From positions 1-24,361 of the forward strand of contig JBOIEE010000189.1 in NCBI GenBank assembly GCA_050740975.1: a stretch of DNA of 24,361 nt. The letters are read 5' to 3'. Numbering within the stretch: position 1 is the stretch's first letter; each line of letters opens with the position of its first letter. Positions 1-8,581 of the stretch are shown piece by piece. Under the pieces are notes generated by a model that had not been told where the DNA came from, made no database searches, and saw nothing but the letters and a program-made list of their open reading frames with translations. The DNA comes from JBOHHR01 sp050740975 (GTDB lineage Bacteria; Pseudomonadota; Gammaproteobacteria; JBOHHR01). The translations under genes and the position numbers were made by a program.

Positions 1-664
1 CTGTGATAGCCGATAGCCCATCCATGCGCGCCGCAAACGACTTGCTGAACGCCTCGGGAATGTGCTGGGTGATCAAGATCCCGGGGCAGCTCGGGGGCAG
101 GCGTGTCAGAACCTCCTTTATCGCCTCGGTGCCCCCTGTGGACGCCCCGATCGCGATCACGCGCTTGGTACTTTTGCATCCCTCCGCGCTTAGCCTATGC
201 GACCCTCCACCCGCAGAACCTTGGTTTTTGACCATGCGGGTGCTTTGTCCCGAGCGAACCTGCACGCGCGCTTGGCTTGCCATCTTGACCTTACTGATGA
301 TCTGTCCGGCATAGTCCTCAAAGGTATGCTGGATATCCTTCGGTTTGCTGATAAAGTCCACTGCCCCGAGCTCGAGCGCCTGCAAGGTGACCTCGGCGCC
401 CTCTTCCGTCAGTGCGGAAACCATGACCACAGGCATGGGACGCAGCCGCATCAGATTTTTCAGAAAGCTAAGGCCGTCCATCTTTGGCATCTTGACATCC
501 AGGGTAAGGACGTGGGGATTGCACCCTTTGATGAGCTCTCGCGCCGCAAGCGGTTCGCCGGCTTCCCCTACTACTTCGATGGATGGATCACCGCTTAGGA
601 TCTCCGCCAATAATCGGCGTTGCAGCGCTGAGTCGTCCACGACGAGCACTTTTATTTTCTTCAT
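1..664 (-). CDS. cheB: CheB, protein-glutamate methylesterase/response regulator (partial, 3' end outside window)
   Basis: CheB removes methyl groups from chemoreceptor glutamates, resetting receptor signalling; it is activated by phosphoryl transfer from CheA. The visible N-terminal 221 residues begin MKKIKVLVVDDSA. They show a receiver domain (acidic pair D10-D11, phospho-acceptor D56 in TLDVKMPKMDG, K108 in SKPKD), a linker of about residues 125-165, and the start of the esterase domain with the nucleophile region AIGASTGG (S175) and H201. The third catalytic residue (Asp) lies beyond the window edge. The start is the ATG at 664-662, and no strong ribosome binding site is visible. It is the last visible gene of the operon, 30 bp after cheD. 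Confidence 0.96.
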   Translation of the reverse strand, partial: MKKIKVLVVDDSALQRRLLAEILSGDPSIEVVGEAGEPLAARELIKGCNPHVLTLDVKMPKMDGLSFLKNLMRLRPMPVVMVSALTEEGAEVTLQALELGAVDFISKPKDIQHTFEDYAGQIISKVKMASQARVQVRSGQSTRMVKNQGSAGGGSHRLSAEGCKSTKRVIAIGASTGGTEAIKEVLTRLPPSCPGILITQHIPEAFSKSFAARMDGLSAIT

Positions 665-694
665 CGTTTATGCCCGTTAGATCCGGTTGCCGTG

Positions 695-1336
695 CTAAAA
701 TAAATCAACGTCACCCGTGATGAGTTGCTCATCAAGAACGTGCGAATAGCGTTGTTCGCGCCGCGCGATAGTGTCGTTATGCAATGCGCGCAATTTCTTA
801 ACCAGGGCGCGACCAGTCGATGGGAAATAGATTACCCTTCTGGGATATGATCCTCCCAGATCCTCACTCATAACATCCAGTTCTTCAGTACGTGCATAAT
901 CTTTCACGAACTGTATGTTGCGCTCACCGATATCCATCAGGGTATTGAGAACGGATCCACCACCGAACAGCTTCACCTCGAAATTTTTACGCTGACCACC
1001 CTGTTTCATGATCGTATTGATCAGGTGTTCCATGGCAAAGTTGCCATAGCGCGTCGCGAGATTATGGTCTGTGTTCTCCCAAATACCGAAATGGGCGTAT
1101 ATGGGCAGCATGAAATGGTTCATCCCGCCAATCCCCAGTACTTTGTCGCGCACGCAAGCGGCGACACAGGAACCAAGAACTGTGGTGATGATCTCTCCGG
1201 ACCCGGTGACGTAGTACTCTCCGGGCAGAAGCTTGGCCGAAAATGCTTGGTGCTGGTGATCCCAATATCGATGGATACCCTCAAACCCTAGGAGGACACG
1301 GGAAAAAAGCTTGTTTGACGCCGGGGCGGTGTTCAT
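695..1336 (-). CDS. cheD: CheD, chemoreceptor glutamine deamidase
   Basis: CheD deamidates specific receptor glutamines to glutamate, creating methylation sites. The 213-residue protein has the catalytic pattern of the family: C57 in VLGSCVAAC, H74 in GGMNHFMLP, and T51 six residues before the cysteine. The Cys-His spacing of 17 matches Thermotoga CheD (C27, H44, T21). An FGGG stretch typical of the family follows. The start ATG at 1336 overlaps the cheR stop as ATGA, indicating translational coupling. The N-terminal extension of about 35 residues before the core is longer than in minimal CheD proteins. The pairing with CheR, CheB and a pentapeptide-tailed receptor fits a che2-like adaptation module. 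Confidence 0.96.
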   Translation of the reverse strand: MNTAPASNKLFSRVLLGFEGIHRYWDHQHQAFSAKLLPGEYYVTGSGEIITTVLGSCVAACVRDKVLGIGGMNHFMLPIYAHFGIWENTDHNLATRYGNFAMEHLINTIMKQGGQRKNFEVKLFGGGSVLNTLMDIGERNIQFVKDYARTEELDVMSEDLGGSYPRRVIYFPSTGRALVKKLRALHNDTIARREQRYSHVLDEQLITGDVDLF

Positions 1337-2166
1337 CCAGCCACCTTGCGATAGATTGTTTTGTTCACCAGGTGAAAGCGATCCGATAGGCGAAAAAGAT
1401 TCTCCGAATGGCCCACAAAGAGGTGATTTCCATTGCCCATCAGCTCGGCGAAGCGATTAAACGTAGCGCATTTAGTCTCTTTGTCGAAGTAGATGACCAC
1501 GTTGCGGCAAAAAATGATATCGAACGGACCCCGCATCGGCCACGTGTGGACCAAATTCAGCCGTTTAAACTGCACCAAGGAGCGCAGATGGCGCACCACT
1601 CTGACCATTCCCCGATGGCCCCCGCGCCCCTTCAAAAAGAAGCGCTTTAGCCGCTCTTCCGAGAGCTCTTGCACCCGTTCCTGACTGTAGATCCCGCTTT
1701 TGGCTTTGGTCAGCATGTTCGAGTCGATATCGGTAGCAAGGATCCGCACATCCCACTCGGCCAAATCGGGCAGCGACTCTTTGACGACCATCGCCAAGGA
1801 GTACGCTTCTTCCCCAGAAGAACAACCGGCGGACCAAAAACGCAGGCGTCGCAACGACGCTTTCTGTGCGATTAACTCCGGCAGGACCGTGTTGGCCAAG
1901 TATTCGAAATGATGGGGCTCGCGAAAAAACGACGTTAAATTGGTGGTGATGGCATTGGTAAATTGCTCGACCTCGTCGCTGTTACCCTGCGCAAGGTGCT
2001 GGCAATATTCGGCAAAGCAGGTCAAGCCCAATTCCTTCAACCTTGGTGACAGTCGCCGATACACCATGTCCTGTTTGAGCGCGCACAGGCTGATCCCGGT
2101 ATGGCGCCTGACCAATCCGCGCAAGCGGTCGAAGTCTTTAGGTGTGAATGCGAACAGGCGCGTCAT
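1333..2166 (-). CDS. cheR: CheR, chemoreceptor glutamate methyltransferase
   Basis: CheR uses S-adenosylmethionine to methylate receptor glutamates. The protein has the N-terminal helical CheR domain (about residues 1-70, including ITTNLTSFFRE), then the SAM-binding fold with WSAGCSSGEEAYS and DIIFCRNVVIYF. A beta-subdomain (around FLKGRGGHRGMVRV) resembles the part of Salmonella CheR that docks the receptor pentapeptide. I chose the ATG at 2166, giving 277 residues, because it forms an ATGA overlap with the stop of the upstream STAS/CheZ-like gene, just as cheD overlaps cheR. A GTG five codons upstream (2181) is the alternative. The receptor of this operon carries EWEEF, so enzyme and tether are probably a matched pair. 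Confidence 0.96.
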   Translation of the reverse strand: MTRLFAFTPKDFDRLRGLVRRHTGISLCALKQDMVYRRLSPRLKELGLTCFAEYCQHLAQGNSDEVEQFTNAITTNLTSFFREPHHFEYLANTVLPELIAQKASLRRLRFWSAGCSSGEEAYSLAMVVKESLPDLAEWDVRILATDIDSNMLTKAKSGIYSQERVQELSEERLKRFFLKGRGGHRGMVRVVRHLRSLVQFKRLNLVHTWPMRGPFDIIFCRNVVIYFDKETKCATFNRFAELMGNGNHLFVGHSENLFRLSDRFHLVNKTIYRKVAG

Positions 2167-3068
2167 GGGCGTTGAAACCACTCCACCTCACACTGTGTCG
2201 CGATTGGCGTCGCCATTCCGCTTGTCGCCTGTTCCGGGGTTCCTCCTTTAATTACGGCATCAAACAGATTCCTCTCCTGCGACATGGAATACATTGCACG
2301 CAAGGTCTGCTTAAGGTCGCTCCAGGCGGCGGGTAGGCGTGCGCGCGACTCATCCGCAACAAGCGCCGCCAAACAAGCCAACCCGTCTCGCACATGAGAT
2401 AGTCGCTGCACGAGCTGATCGTAGAACTGCATGGCCACGACTGCGGTATTGACGCTTTTCGCTATCGCTTGCCGGTAGCCTTCCACCGTGTCCACCAATT
2501 CTGCAGGCGCCTGATCAGAAGGGATTTCCCATACTGCTTGTTCCATGGCCTTAAGCTCACCGACGATCCCGGCAAAGGATCCCGAAAACGCCGCAATCCC
2601 GTCATCGCTCTCGGCCAACGCCGCCTCGATTTGTGCGATACCGAGATCGAGTAGGCGCACCATTTCTCCATCCTGTGCTTGCTGGCGTGTAGCTTGTTGC
2701 GCAACAGGCGGCTTCTGTCCCTGCGCCTCAGGAAGCGCCCCGCTACGCCGGCACACCGGCTGATCGCTTATCTCAACGAGTTTCAGGTACTGCTCCAAAT
2801 CGAGTAGCTTTGCGGCTTTTCGGAACGGCTCGGAAGCACCGCTCCAGCGCAGCGCCACCCCCAGGGCTTCGGCATCGCGCACAAAGGCGGCCAGCAATTG
2901 CAGTCCACAGGTATCGATGATCTCGATGCGCGACGCATCTAGCGAGACTCGGTGCCTCACGTTTAGCGCGCTGCGGAGCTTCTCCGATAGCGCTTGCGCC
3001 TGCCCGATTCTGAGCTCGGGATCGAGCTCCATCACCCAGTCGGCAGTGCCCGTGTGTTGCCTATTCAT
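2163..3068 (-). CDS. STAS domain / CheZ-like phosphatase fusion protein
   Basis: This protein has two parts. Residues 10-100 form a STAS (SpoIIAA/MlaB-like) domain with the signature LDASRIEIIDTCGLQLL, where T53 occupies the position of the phosphorylatable Ser/Thr in anti-sigma antagonists. After a Gln/Pro-rich linker (about 105-135), residues 136-270 are predicted helical and contain AMQFYDQLVQRLSHV. In that stretch D217 and Q221 form the DxxxQ spacing of the CheZ active site, which dephosphorylates CheY. Function as a CheY phosphatase is inference from this motif and from the operon position. I chose the ATG at 3068 because AGGA lies 11 bases upstream; an ATG at 3116 would add 16 residues but has no visible ribosome binding site. 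Its stop overlaps the cheR start. Confidence 0.78.
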   Translation of the reverse strand: MNRQHTGTADWVMELDPELRIGQAQALSEKLRSALNVRHRVSLDASRIEIIDTCGLQLLAAFVRDAEALGVALRWSGASEPFRKAAKLLDLEQYLKLVEISDQPVCRRSGALPEAQGQKPPVAQQATRQQAQDGEMVRLLDLGIAQIEAALAESDDGIAAFSGSFAGIVGELKAMEQAVWEIPSDQAPAELVDTVEGYRQAIAKSVNTAVVAMQFYDQLVQRLSHVRDGLACLAALVADESRARLPAAWSDLKQTLRAMYSMSQERNLFDAVIKGGTPEQATSGMATPIATQCEVEWFQRP

Positions 3069-3121
3069 CACCGTTGTTTTCCTATCTGCGCTCCCAAACT
3101 TCGGGTTAAGGTGCATCGGCT

Positions 3122-3137
3122 AGCGAGAAGGCTCGCT
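3122..3137 (-). other. Small hairpin just after the chemoreceptor stop codon
   Basis: A perfect 6-bp stem (AGCGAG / CTCGCT) with a 4-base loop lies immediately downstream of the receptor gene. No T-run follows in the direction of transcription, so it is more likely an mRNA processing or stability element, or chance, than a terminator. Confidence 0.3.
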
Positions 3138-3139
3138 GC

Positions 3140-5908
3140 TTAGAACTCTTCCCACTCCGTGTCGTCCGTGCCGGTGGCAACGCGCATAGATGCAGGCTTG
3201 GCGGTCTTCGCCGTGGAGGCTACTGCTGCGCGTTTGTCTTTCCACGGTCGAGCCACGCTGCGGCGCTCTCCGCCGCGATATTCCGACTCGGCTTCCCCGG
3301 CGCCAACCCGAGGGATCTTGAAAAACGCGATCAGCCCGTTCAAGCGCTCGGCCTGCTCGCTCATGGTTTCAGCCGCGGCGGCGGATTGCTCGACCAAAGA
3401 GGCGTTTTGCTGCGTCATTTCATCCATTTGTACCACGGCTTTGTTGACTTGCTCGACCCCGGAGGCCTGCTCCCGACTCGCGGTAGCGATCTCGCCCACG
3501 ATGTCGCTCACTTTCTTCACCGCGTTGACGATCTCTTCTAAGGTCTTACCAGAGGCATCGACCAGCTTGGCGCCGCCTTCCACCTTCGCCACACTGTCCT
3601 GGATCAATTCCTTGATCTCTTTCGCCGCCGTGGCGCTGCGTTGCGCCAAATTTCTCACCTCGCTCGCAACCACCGCAAACCCCCGCCCTTGTTCACCGGC
3701 ACGTGCTGCTTCTACCGCCGCGTTCAAGGCCAATAAGTTGGTCTGAAAAGCGATCTCATCGATCACTCCGATAATGTCGGCGATCTTGCGGCTCGCGACA
3801 TTGATCGCGTTCATCGCCACCACCGCCTGGCCGACCACCTCACCCCCGCGCTCCGCCTGCTCTTTAGCGCGGACGGCGAGATCATTGGCTTGGCGCGCGT
3901 TGTCCGCATTCTGGCGCACCGTCGCCGTCATCTCTTCCATGCTGGAGGCGGTCTCCTCCAGGCTGGAAGCCTGTTCCTCCGTGCGCTGGCTTAGGTCGGC
4001 ATTGCCGTGCGAGATCTCGTCGGCCTTCACGTGGATCTCGCTGGCGCCGGCCTTGACTTCGCTCAGCACCTGGGTGAGCTGGTCTACGGTGGTGTTGGCG
4101 TCTCGCTTGAGCTGATCGAAGGCCCCCTGATACGTCGCTGTAATGGTCTCGGTGAGCTCCCCCCGGGCGAGCGCACCCAACACCCGCTGGGTATCGTTGA
4201 TCACGCGCTCACTGACATCCACCAATTCATTAATACCCTCACTTAGTTTCTGGAACATCCCGGCCTTGCCCTGCACCGTGATGCGCCGTGACAAGTCTCC
4301 CGATTTGGCCGCCTCGACCAAGGAGTGCACAATCGACTGCATCTCTTCTTCTTGCTTTACTTCCTGTGTGCGATCGGTCCACTCCACCACGGTGCCAAGA
4401 CGTGTGCCCTCGCCGTCTAAAACCGGCGCTGCGACCCAAGCAAAGATGCGCCCGCCCAAGGTCATCTGCGCTTCGTGGGTGGCGGAAAGTTGGTCCAGCA
4501 GCCGGCGCTGTTGTGCGGGATTGTTGGCGAGCAATTCAAGCGGCGATCCGATCAGTCTGTCGACGTTGAATTCCGGCAGATCTTTGCGCAACTCGGCTTG
4601 AGCGGCGCGAAACAGGGTTTCTATCGCTTTATTGAGATAAATGATCTTATGTTCGGGATCCGCAACCAGAATGCTGGTTGAGGCGTTGTCAAGCGCTTCC
4701 TTGATGCGCAAGGTTTCATTCGCCTGCTCGCGCTCTTTCTTCAATAGCTCGCGAAAATTCCTCTGCATCATCTTTAGCGAGTACAGAAACCAGCCGGCTT
4801 CATCTTTTCTGCCGCCGACTTCGATCGTGTTGTCGAGATTTCCTCTGGCCACGTCCTCGGCGAGCACACCTACCCGCTCGAAGGGTTTATTGATGTCGTA
4901 GACCACGAGAGCGACCAAAACGACGGCGAGCAGGAGGCAAAAGCCCGCCAAACCCAGATCCTCGTACTTATCCTTGTTCAGCCGGGAAATGCGTCCCTGT
5001 AGAAGCTCGGTCAACGCTACGGCGCTGGCATCGTATAGGCGCAAAGCCGCATCGATGGCCTGGGTACCTGTGGTAAAGACCTCGCTGGCCGGCACATCGA
5101 TAATGGCGGCCTGCTGGAGGCGCTGTTCGACCAGATCCAAGAACTGCTTGCTCGCCAGGGACAAGGTATGCGCGCGGGACGATAACTGGGGCCTCAGTGC
5201 CTCATTTTTCTCCAACGCCACATTCATCGCACGCCGGGTTGCGTCAAGCGCATCAGGAACGCGCTCCTTAGCTTTGGCCAGCTCAACCTTGTGGTCTGCA
5301 CTCAAGATCCTAGCAGCGGCGATCCCGGCGCTTTTGCCTCGCAACACCCCCAGGGCTTCAACCAGCGGCGGCAGTTTATTCACTACGGCGTCCATGAGGT
5401 AATAGCTGTCGAGCTCGGGATCCAGGATCAGATTGGACCTGTCGCCCACGTGGGTTACGAGATCCAGCACGGATCGGATCAGCGCCGTGTGCTGCTTGAA
5501 GCTCTCGGCGGCCGAAAGGGCAAGGGCGCTGTCTTTAAGCTTGTCCCACTCGGCTTTGATCGCCTGCCACTTGGCGCCGGCACCTAAAAGGGCTCCGTAC
5601 TTCTGCTCCATCTCGCTCGCTAACTGGAGGGCCGCTTCGATATCGGCTTGCTTGTTCACCAGCCTTTCTTTGAAAGCGCTGTCGCCGGAGAGGTAGGCAT
5701 TGCTCATGCCGCGGTGCTCGGCAAGATGTTGCTGCAGTCGCCGCAGTGGCATGTTGTACGCCACGCCATAAATTTCCTTCTGAGCAAAATCTATGTTTTG
5801 ATTTTTTTCCGAGATTAAAAAATAAGACAAAGCCACGATGGGTATACCGAGCGCGCCCACTACGACGGCGAGCTTCCATTTGAGTGCCAGTTGACCGAGT
5901 AATCGCAT
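3140..5908 (-). CDS. Methyl-accepting chemotaxis protein with NIT-like sensor, PAS and C-terminal CheR-tether pentapeptide
   Basis: This is the inner-membrane chemoreceptor of the operon, 922 residues. It has TM1 at about 12-32, a periplasmic helical domain at about 35-315 that resembles NIT (nitrate/nitrite-sensing) domains (HLAEHRGMSNAYLSGD), TM2 at about 318-338, and HAMP at about 339-395. A PAS domain follows at about 400-515 (NASTSILVADPE to GTVVEWTDRT), then a second HAMP-like segment (about 520-615). The signalling domain (about 615-865) has the tip EIAFQTNLLALNAAVEAARA, of the 36-heptad type. Glutamate-rich methylation segments are at 644-660 and 825-845. The tail ends EWEEF, a WxxF tether for CheR/CheB, close to the GWEEF of P. 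aeruginosa Aer2/McpB. An AGAGGT ribosome binding site lies 7 bases before the ATG. The ligand is unknown; a nitrate or nitrite role is only suggested by the NIT resemblance. Confidence 0.93.
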   Translation of the reverse strand: MRLLGQLALKWKLAVVVGALGIPIVALSYFLISEKNQNIDFAQKEIYGVAYNMPLRRLQQHLAEHRGMSNAYLSGDSAFKERLVNKQADIEAALQLASEMEQKYGALLGAGAKWQAIKAEWDKLKDSALALSAAESFKQHTALIRSVLDLVTHVGDRSNLILDPELDSYYLMDAVVNKLPPLVEALGVLRGKSAGIAAARILSADHKVELAKAKERVPDALDATRRAMNVALEKNEALRPQLSSRAHTLSLASKQFLDLVEQRLQQAAIIDVPASEVFTTGTQAIDAALRLYDASAVALTELLQGRISRLNKDKYEDLGLAGFCLLLAVVLVALVVYDINKPFERVGVLAEDVARGNLDNTIEVGGRKDEAGWFLYSLKMMQRNFRELLKKEREQANETLRIKEALDNASTSILVADPEHKIIYLNKAIETLFRAAQAELRKDLPEFNVDRLIGSPLELLANNPAQQRRLLDQLSATHEAQMTLGGRIFAWVAAPVLDGEGTRLGTVVEWTDRTQEVKQEEEMQSIVHSLVEAAKSGDLSRRITVQGKAGMFQKLSEGINELVDVSERVINDTQRVLGALARGELTETITATYQGAFDQLKRDANTTVDQLTQVLSEVKAGASEIHVKADEISHGNADLSQRTEEQASSLEETASSMEEMTATVRQNADNARQANDLAVRAKEQAERGGEVVGQAVVAMNAINVASRKIADIIGVIDEIAFQTNLLALNAAVEAARAGEQGRGFAVVASEVRNLAQRSATAAKEIKELIQDSVAKVEGGAKLVDASGKTLEEIVNAVKKVSDIVGEIATASREQASGVEQVNKAVVQMDEMTQQNASLVEQSAAAAETMSEQAERLNGLIAFFKIPRVGAGEAESEYRGGERRSVARPWKDKRAAVASTAKTAKPASMRVATGTDDTEWEEF

Positions 5909-5925
5909 TGCCGTTACCTCTGTAT

Positions 5926-6459
5926 CTATTCAATCGAAGGAGTTAAAAATGTCGTGCGAATGTCTGGGCCACCGCTGATGCTGCTATTCATCACCCGGTC
6001 GACATCGAGCAGGATCATCATCTTGTCATCCACGGTGGCTAACCCGGTTACGAAATCATGGTCTACCGCATTTCCCACATCGGGCGCGGGTTTCACCTCA
6101 TCGGGCGAGATGTTGTAGACGTCCGAGACTGCATCGACCACCATGCCTACGGTGCGATGGCGGTCCAAACCGATCGCCCTCACCACCACGAACACGGTAG
6201 TCGCGTCGAATTCGGCGGTGGCTAATCCAAAGCGTTTTCTGAGATCGACGATGGGTACTACGCTGCCACGCAAATTGATCACCCCCAGAACATACTCGGG
6301 TGTGTTCGGGATGGGGGTGACCGAGCTGCACCCTCGGATCTCTTGCACACTGAGAATGTCTACACCGTATTCCTCGCCGGCAAGCAAGAACGTTAGATAT
6401 TGATGAGTTCCCGCTTGCGCCTGCATGGTCGCGTCGTTGGAATGCACCTTGGCTGTCAT
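5926..6459 (-). CDS. cheW: CheW, chemotaxis coupling protein
   Basis: CheW is the scaffold that joins CheA to the receptor array. The 177-residue protein has a CheW-like SH3-type fold, with FLLAGEEYGVDILSVQEIRG, the conserved region TPEYVLGVINLRGSVVPIVDLR, and VGMVVDAVSDV. I chose the ATG at 6459 because AGGAG lies 9 bases upstream. An ATG at 6495 would add 12 residues but falls inside the end of cheA and lacks a clear ribosome binding site. It sits 17 bp before the receptor gene and 25 bp after cheA, so the three core signalling-complex genes are contiguous. Confidence 0.96.
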   Translation of the reverse strand: MTAKVHSNDATMQAQAGTHQYLTFLLAGEEYGVDILSVQEIRGCSSVTPIPNTPEYVLGVINLRGSVVPIVDLRKRFGLATAEFDATTVFVVVRAIGLDRHRTVGMVVDAVSDVYNISPDEVKPAPDVGNAVDHDFVTGLATVDDKMMILLDVDRVMNSSISGGPDIRTTFLTPSIE

Positions 6460-6484
6460 CGCTGTTTGCTCCTGAAAAAATTGT

Positions 6485-8518
6485 TTAGGCCGCAATCTGG
6501 GTTAAGGATCTATCTATGGAACCCTGGACCAAGCCCGGTATATCGAGGATCAACGCCACCCTGCCGTCTCCCAGTATCGTTGCTCCGGATATCCCTTTAA
6601 TCGGCTTATAGTTCGTCTCCAGGCTCTTGATTACCACTTGTTGCTGACCCAACATTTCCTCAACCGCAAGACCGACTCGGTGGTTATCGGCCTCTACAAC
6701 CACCAGCTGGCCTTCATCGAGCTCATGAGAGTGTCCGTGGAATGCCTGAGCAAGGCGGACGATGGAGATGTACTCATCGCGCAGCTTGTAGAGTTCTGCT
6801 CTTCGGGCGATGGAGCTCACCCGTGTCGGCTCCACCTGTAACGACTCGACGATGGAGGTAAGCGGAACCACGTAGATCTCGGTTCCGATCCGAACCAGCT
6901 GCCCCTCCAGGATCGCGAGCGTCAATGGAAGCCGGATGGTGAGGATGGTGCCCTTGTTCGCTTCGGAGCGGATCTGAACATGGCCCCCCAGATCGTTGAT
7001 GTTATTGCGCACCACATCCATGCCCACGCCGCGCCCAGAGACATCGCTTATCTTTTCAGCTGTTGAGAAACCGGGATGAAAAATGAGATTCTGGATCTGC
7101 TCATCGCTAAAGGTGTCGCCGGCGCTAACCAAACCCTGCTCAAATGCCTTGCGGAGGATTTTTTCCTTGTTGAGCCCAGCGCCGTCATCCTTAACCTCGA
7201 TCACGATGTTGCCCCCCTGGTGGTAGGCACAGAGTTGCAACAGACCCGTTTCGGGCTTGCCAACAGCTTTGCGTACCTCCGGTGGCTCGATGCCGTGGTC
7301 CAAGGCGTTTCTGACCAGATGCACCAGGGGATCGCCTATTTTCTCCAACACCGTTTTATCCAGCTCCGTATTTTCTCCAGACACGCTGAGCTCCACCCTT
7401 TTACCGAGTTTGTTACCCAGGTCGCGGACCAGCCGTGGGAAGCGGTTGAAGGACGCGCCGATGGGCAGCATGCGGATGTGCATCGCCGCCTCTTGTAGCT
7501 CCCGGGTATTGCGCGTGAGCTGAATCAGTCCGTCACGAAGCTCATTCATATTGAGTTGCTCAAAGTCTTCCCCGAATCGGTTTAGCATGGATTGGGTGAT
7601 GACCAACTCCCCCACCAGGTTGACGAGGGCATCGATTTTCTCGATGCTGACCCGAATGGAAGCCTGTCCCCCGCCCGCTCTTTCGTTCTTGGCGCTGGTG
7701 ACCAGCGGGGAGATCGTCTCGTCGGGAGTTTCCGCTTGCCCTTTACCCAGGATCTCAGACGCCACTTCCGCTTGAGGTTCGTCCGCGTGTTCTTCGACCT
7801 TTTCCACCTTGAGGTCGCAGTCGCCCTCTACCCATTGAAAGATCTCTAAGATCTGCTCTTTCGCCACGGCTCCCTCAAGCCAAAGATTCCAAGCGAGGTG
7901 ACAGGTTTCGGGGTCTAGCTCCGGGCAAGAGGGCAGCGACGAGAGATCGGCCTCGACTTGTAAATGACCCAGAGTCGCGAGCTCGCGAAACAGGCGGTAG
8001 GGATCGTTACCGCTTTGCAACATGTGGGCATGCGGCCGGAAGAAAATTTGCCAACACGATGGATTGAATCTTTCTCCAGACGGGTCTCCTTTATCGGTCG
8101 GGGGAACTATAGGCTCTGGAGCTGAGTCCCTAACGTTTAACATGCTCTCTAACTGCTTTTGAGCCGAAGCGATGCGTTTGGCGTTGAGCTCCGTACCCGC
8201 CTTGGTTCCATCGACCATCTCCTGCAGGCAGTCTACGGACTCTAGCAGTAAGTCGATGGCATCTCGCGTTACCGCGCAACGCCCGTTTCGCATCTGATCC
8301 AGAAGCGTCTCCAAGACGTGGGTAAACTGTGGGATCTCGTTTAGACCAAACGTGGCGCTGCCACCCTTAATGGAATGAGCGGCTCGGAAGATGGTGTTGA
8401 TGGCTTCCGCGTCGGTGCATCCCGCATCGATGGCGAGCAAGCCAGATTCCATTACGCTCAGGCCTTCGTAGCACTCTTCGAAAAATACCGCCAAAAATTC
8501 GCTGAGATCCATGGACAT
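6485..8518 (-). CDS. cheA: CheA, chemotaxis histidine kinase
   Basis: CheA autophosphorylates under receptor control and passes phosphate to CheY and CheB. The 677-residue protein shows an HPt domain (about 1-110) with the phospho-acceptor H48 in AAHSIKGGSATF. A middle region (about 160-245, FRPHAHMLQSGNDPYRLFREL) takes the place of P2, followed by an acidic linker. The dimerisation P3 domain (about 285-350) starts RVSIEKIDALVNLVGEL. The ATPase P4 domain has an N box (HLVRNALDHGI), a G1 box (EVKDDGAGLN) and a G2 box (SDVSGRGVGMDVVR). The CheW-like P5 domain occupies about 540-670. All catalytic boxes are intact. The start is the ATG at 8518 with a GGAGG ribosome binding site 9 bases upstream. 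It is second in the operon, 63 bp after cheY. Confidence 0.97.
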   Translation of the reverse strand: MSMDLSEFLAVFFEECYEGLSVMESGLLAIDAGCTDAEAINTIFRAAHSIKGGSATFGLNEIPQFTHVLETLLDQMRNGRCAVTRDAIDLLLESVDCLQEMVDGTKAGTELNAKRIASAQKQLESMLNVRDSAPEPIVPPTDKGDPSGERFNPSCWQIFFRPHAHMLQSGNDPYRLFRELATLGHLQVEADLSSLPSCPELDPETCHLAWNLWLEGAVAKEQILEIFQWVEGDCDLKVEKVEEHADEPQAEVASEILGKGQAETPDETISPLVTSAKNERAGGGQASIRVSIEKIDALVNLVGELVITQSMLNRFGEDFEQLNMNELRDGLIQLTRNTRELQEAAMHIRMLPIGASFNRFPRLVRDLGNKLGKRVELSVSGENTELDKTVLEKIGDPLVHLVRNALDHGIEPPEVRKAVGKPETGLLQLCAYHQGGNIVIEVKDDGAGLNKEKILRKAFEQGLVSAGDTFSDEQIQNLIFHPGFSTAEKISDVSGRGVGMDVVRNNINDLGGHVQIRSEANKGTILTIRLPLTLAILEGQLVRIGTEIYVVPLTSIVESLQVEPTRVSSIARRAELYKLRDEYISIVRLAQAFHGHSHELDEGQLVVVEADNHRVGLAVEEMLGQQQVVIKSLETNYKPIKGISGATILGDGRVALILDIPGLVQGSIDRSLTQIAA

Positions 8519-8581
8519 GGAATGAACCCTCCCCGTTTCACTTAAGAGTGTTAGCGGGCTTGCAAGAGCCTGCGTGAACCT

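Noticed and set aside
197..680. Plus-strand frames at the left edge
   Set aside because: The minus strand encodes CheB with all receiver and esterase residues in place, so these are antisense shadows.
3159..4115. Long plus-strand frames opposite the chemoreceptor signalling domain (195 and 113 codons)
   Set aside because: They are antisense to a strongly conserved coding region and have Ala/Ser-rich compositions without domains.
8519..8581. Imperfect hairpin between cheY and cheA as a terminator
   Set aside because: Only about four contiguous base pairs form, no T-run follows, and cheA has a strong ribosome binding site within the same short gap.
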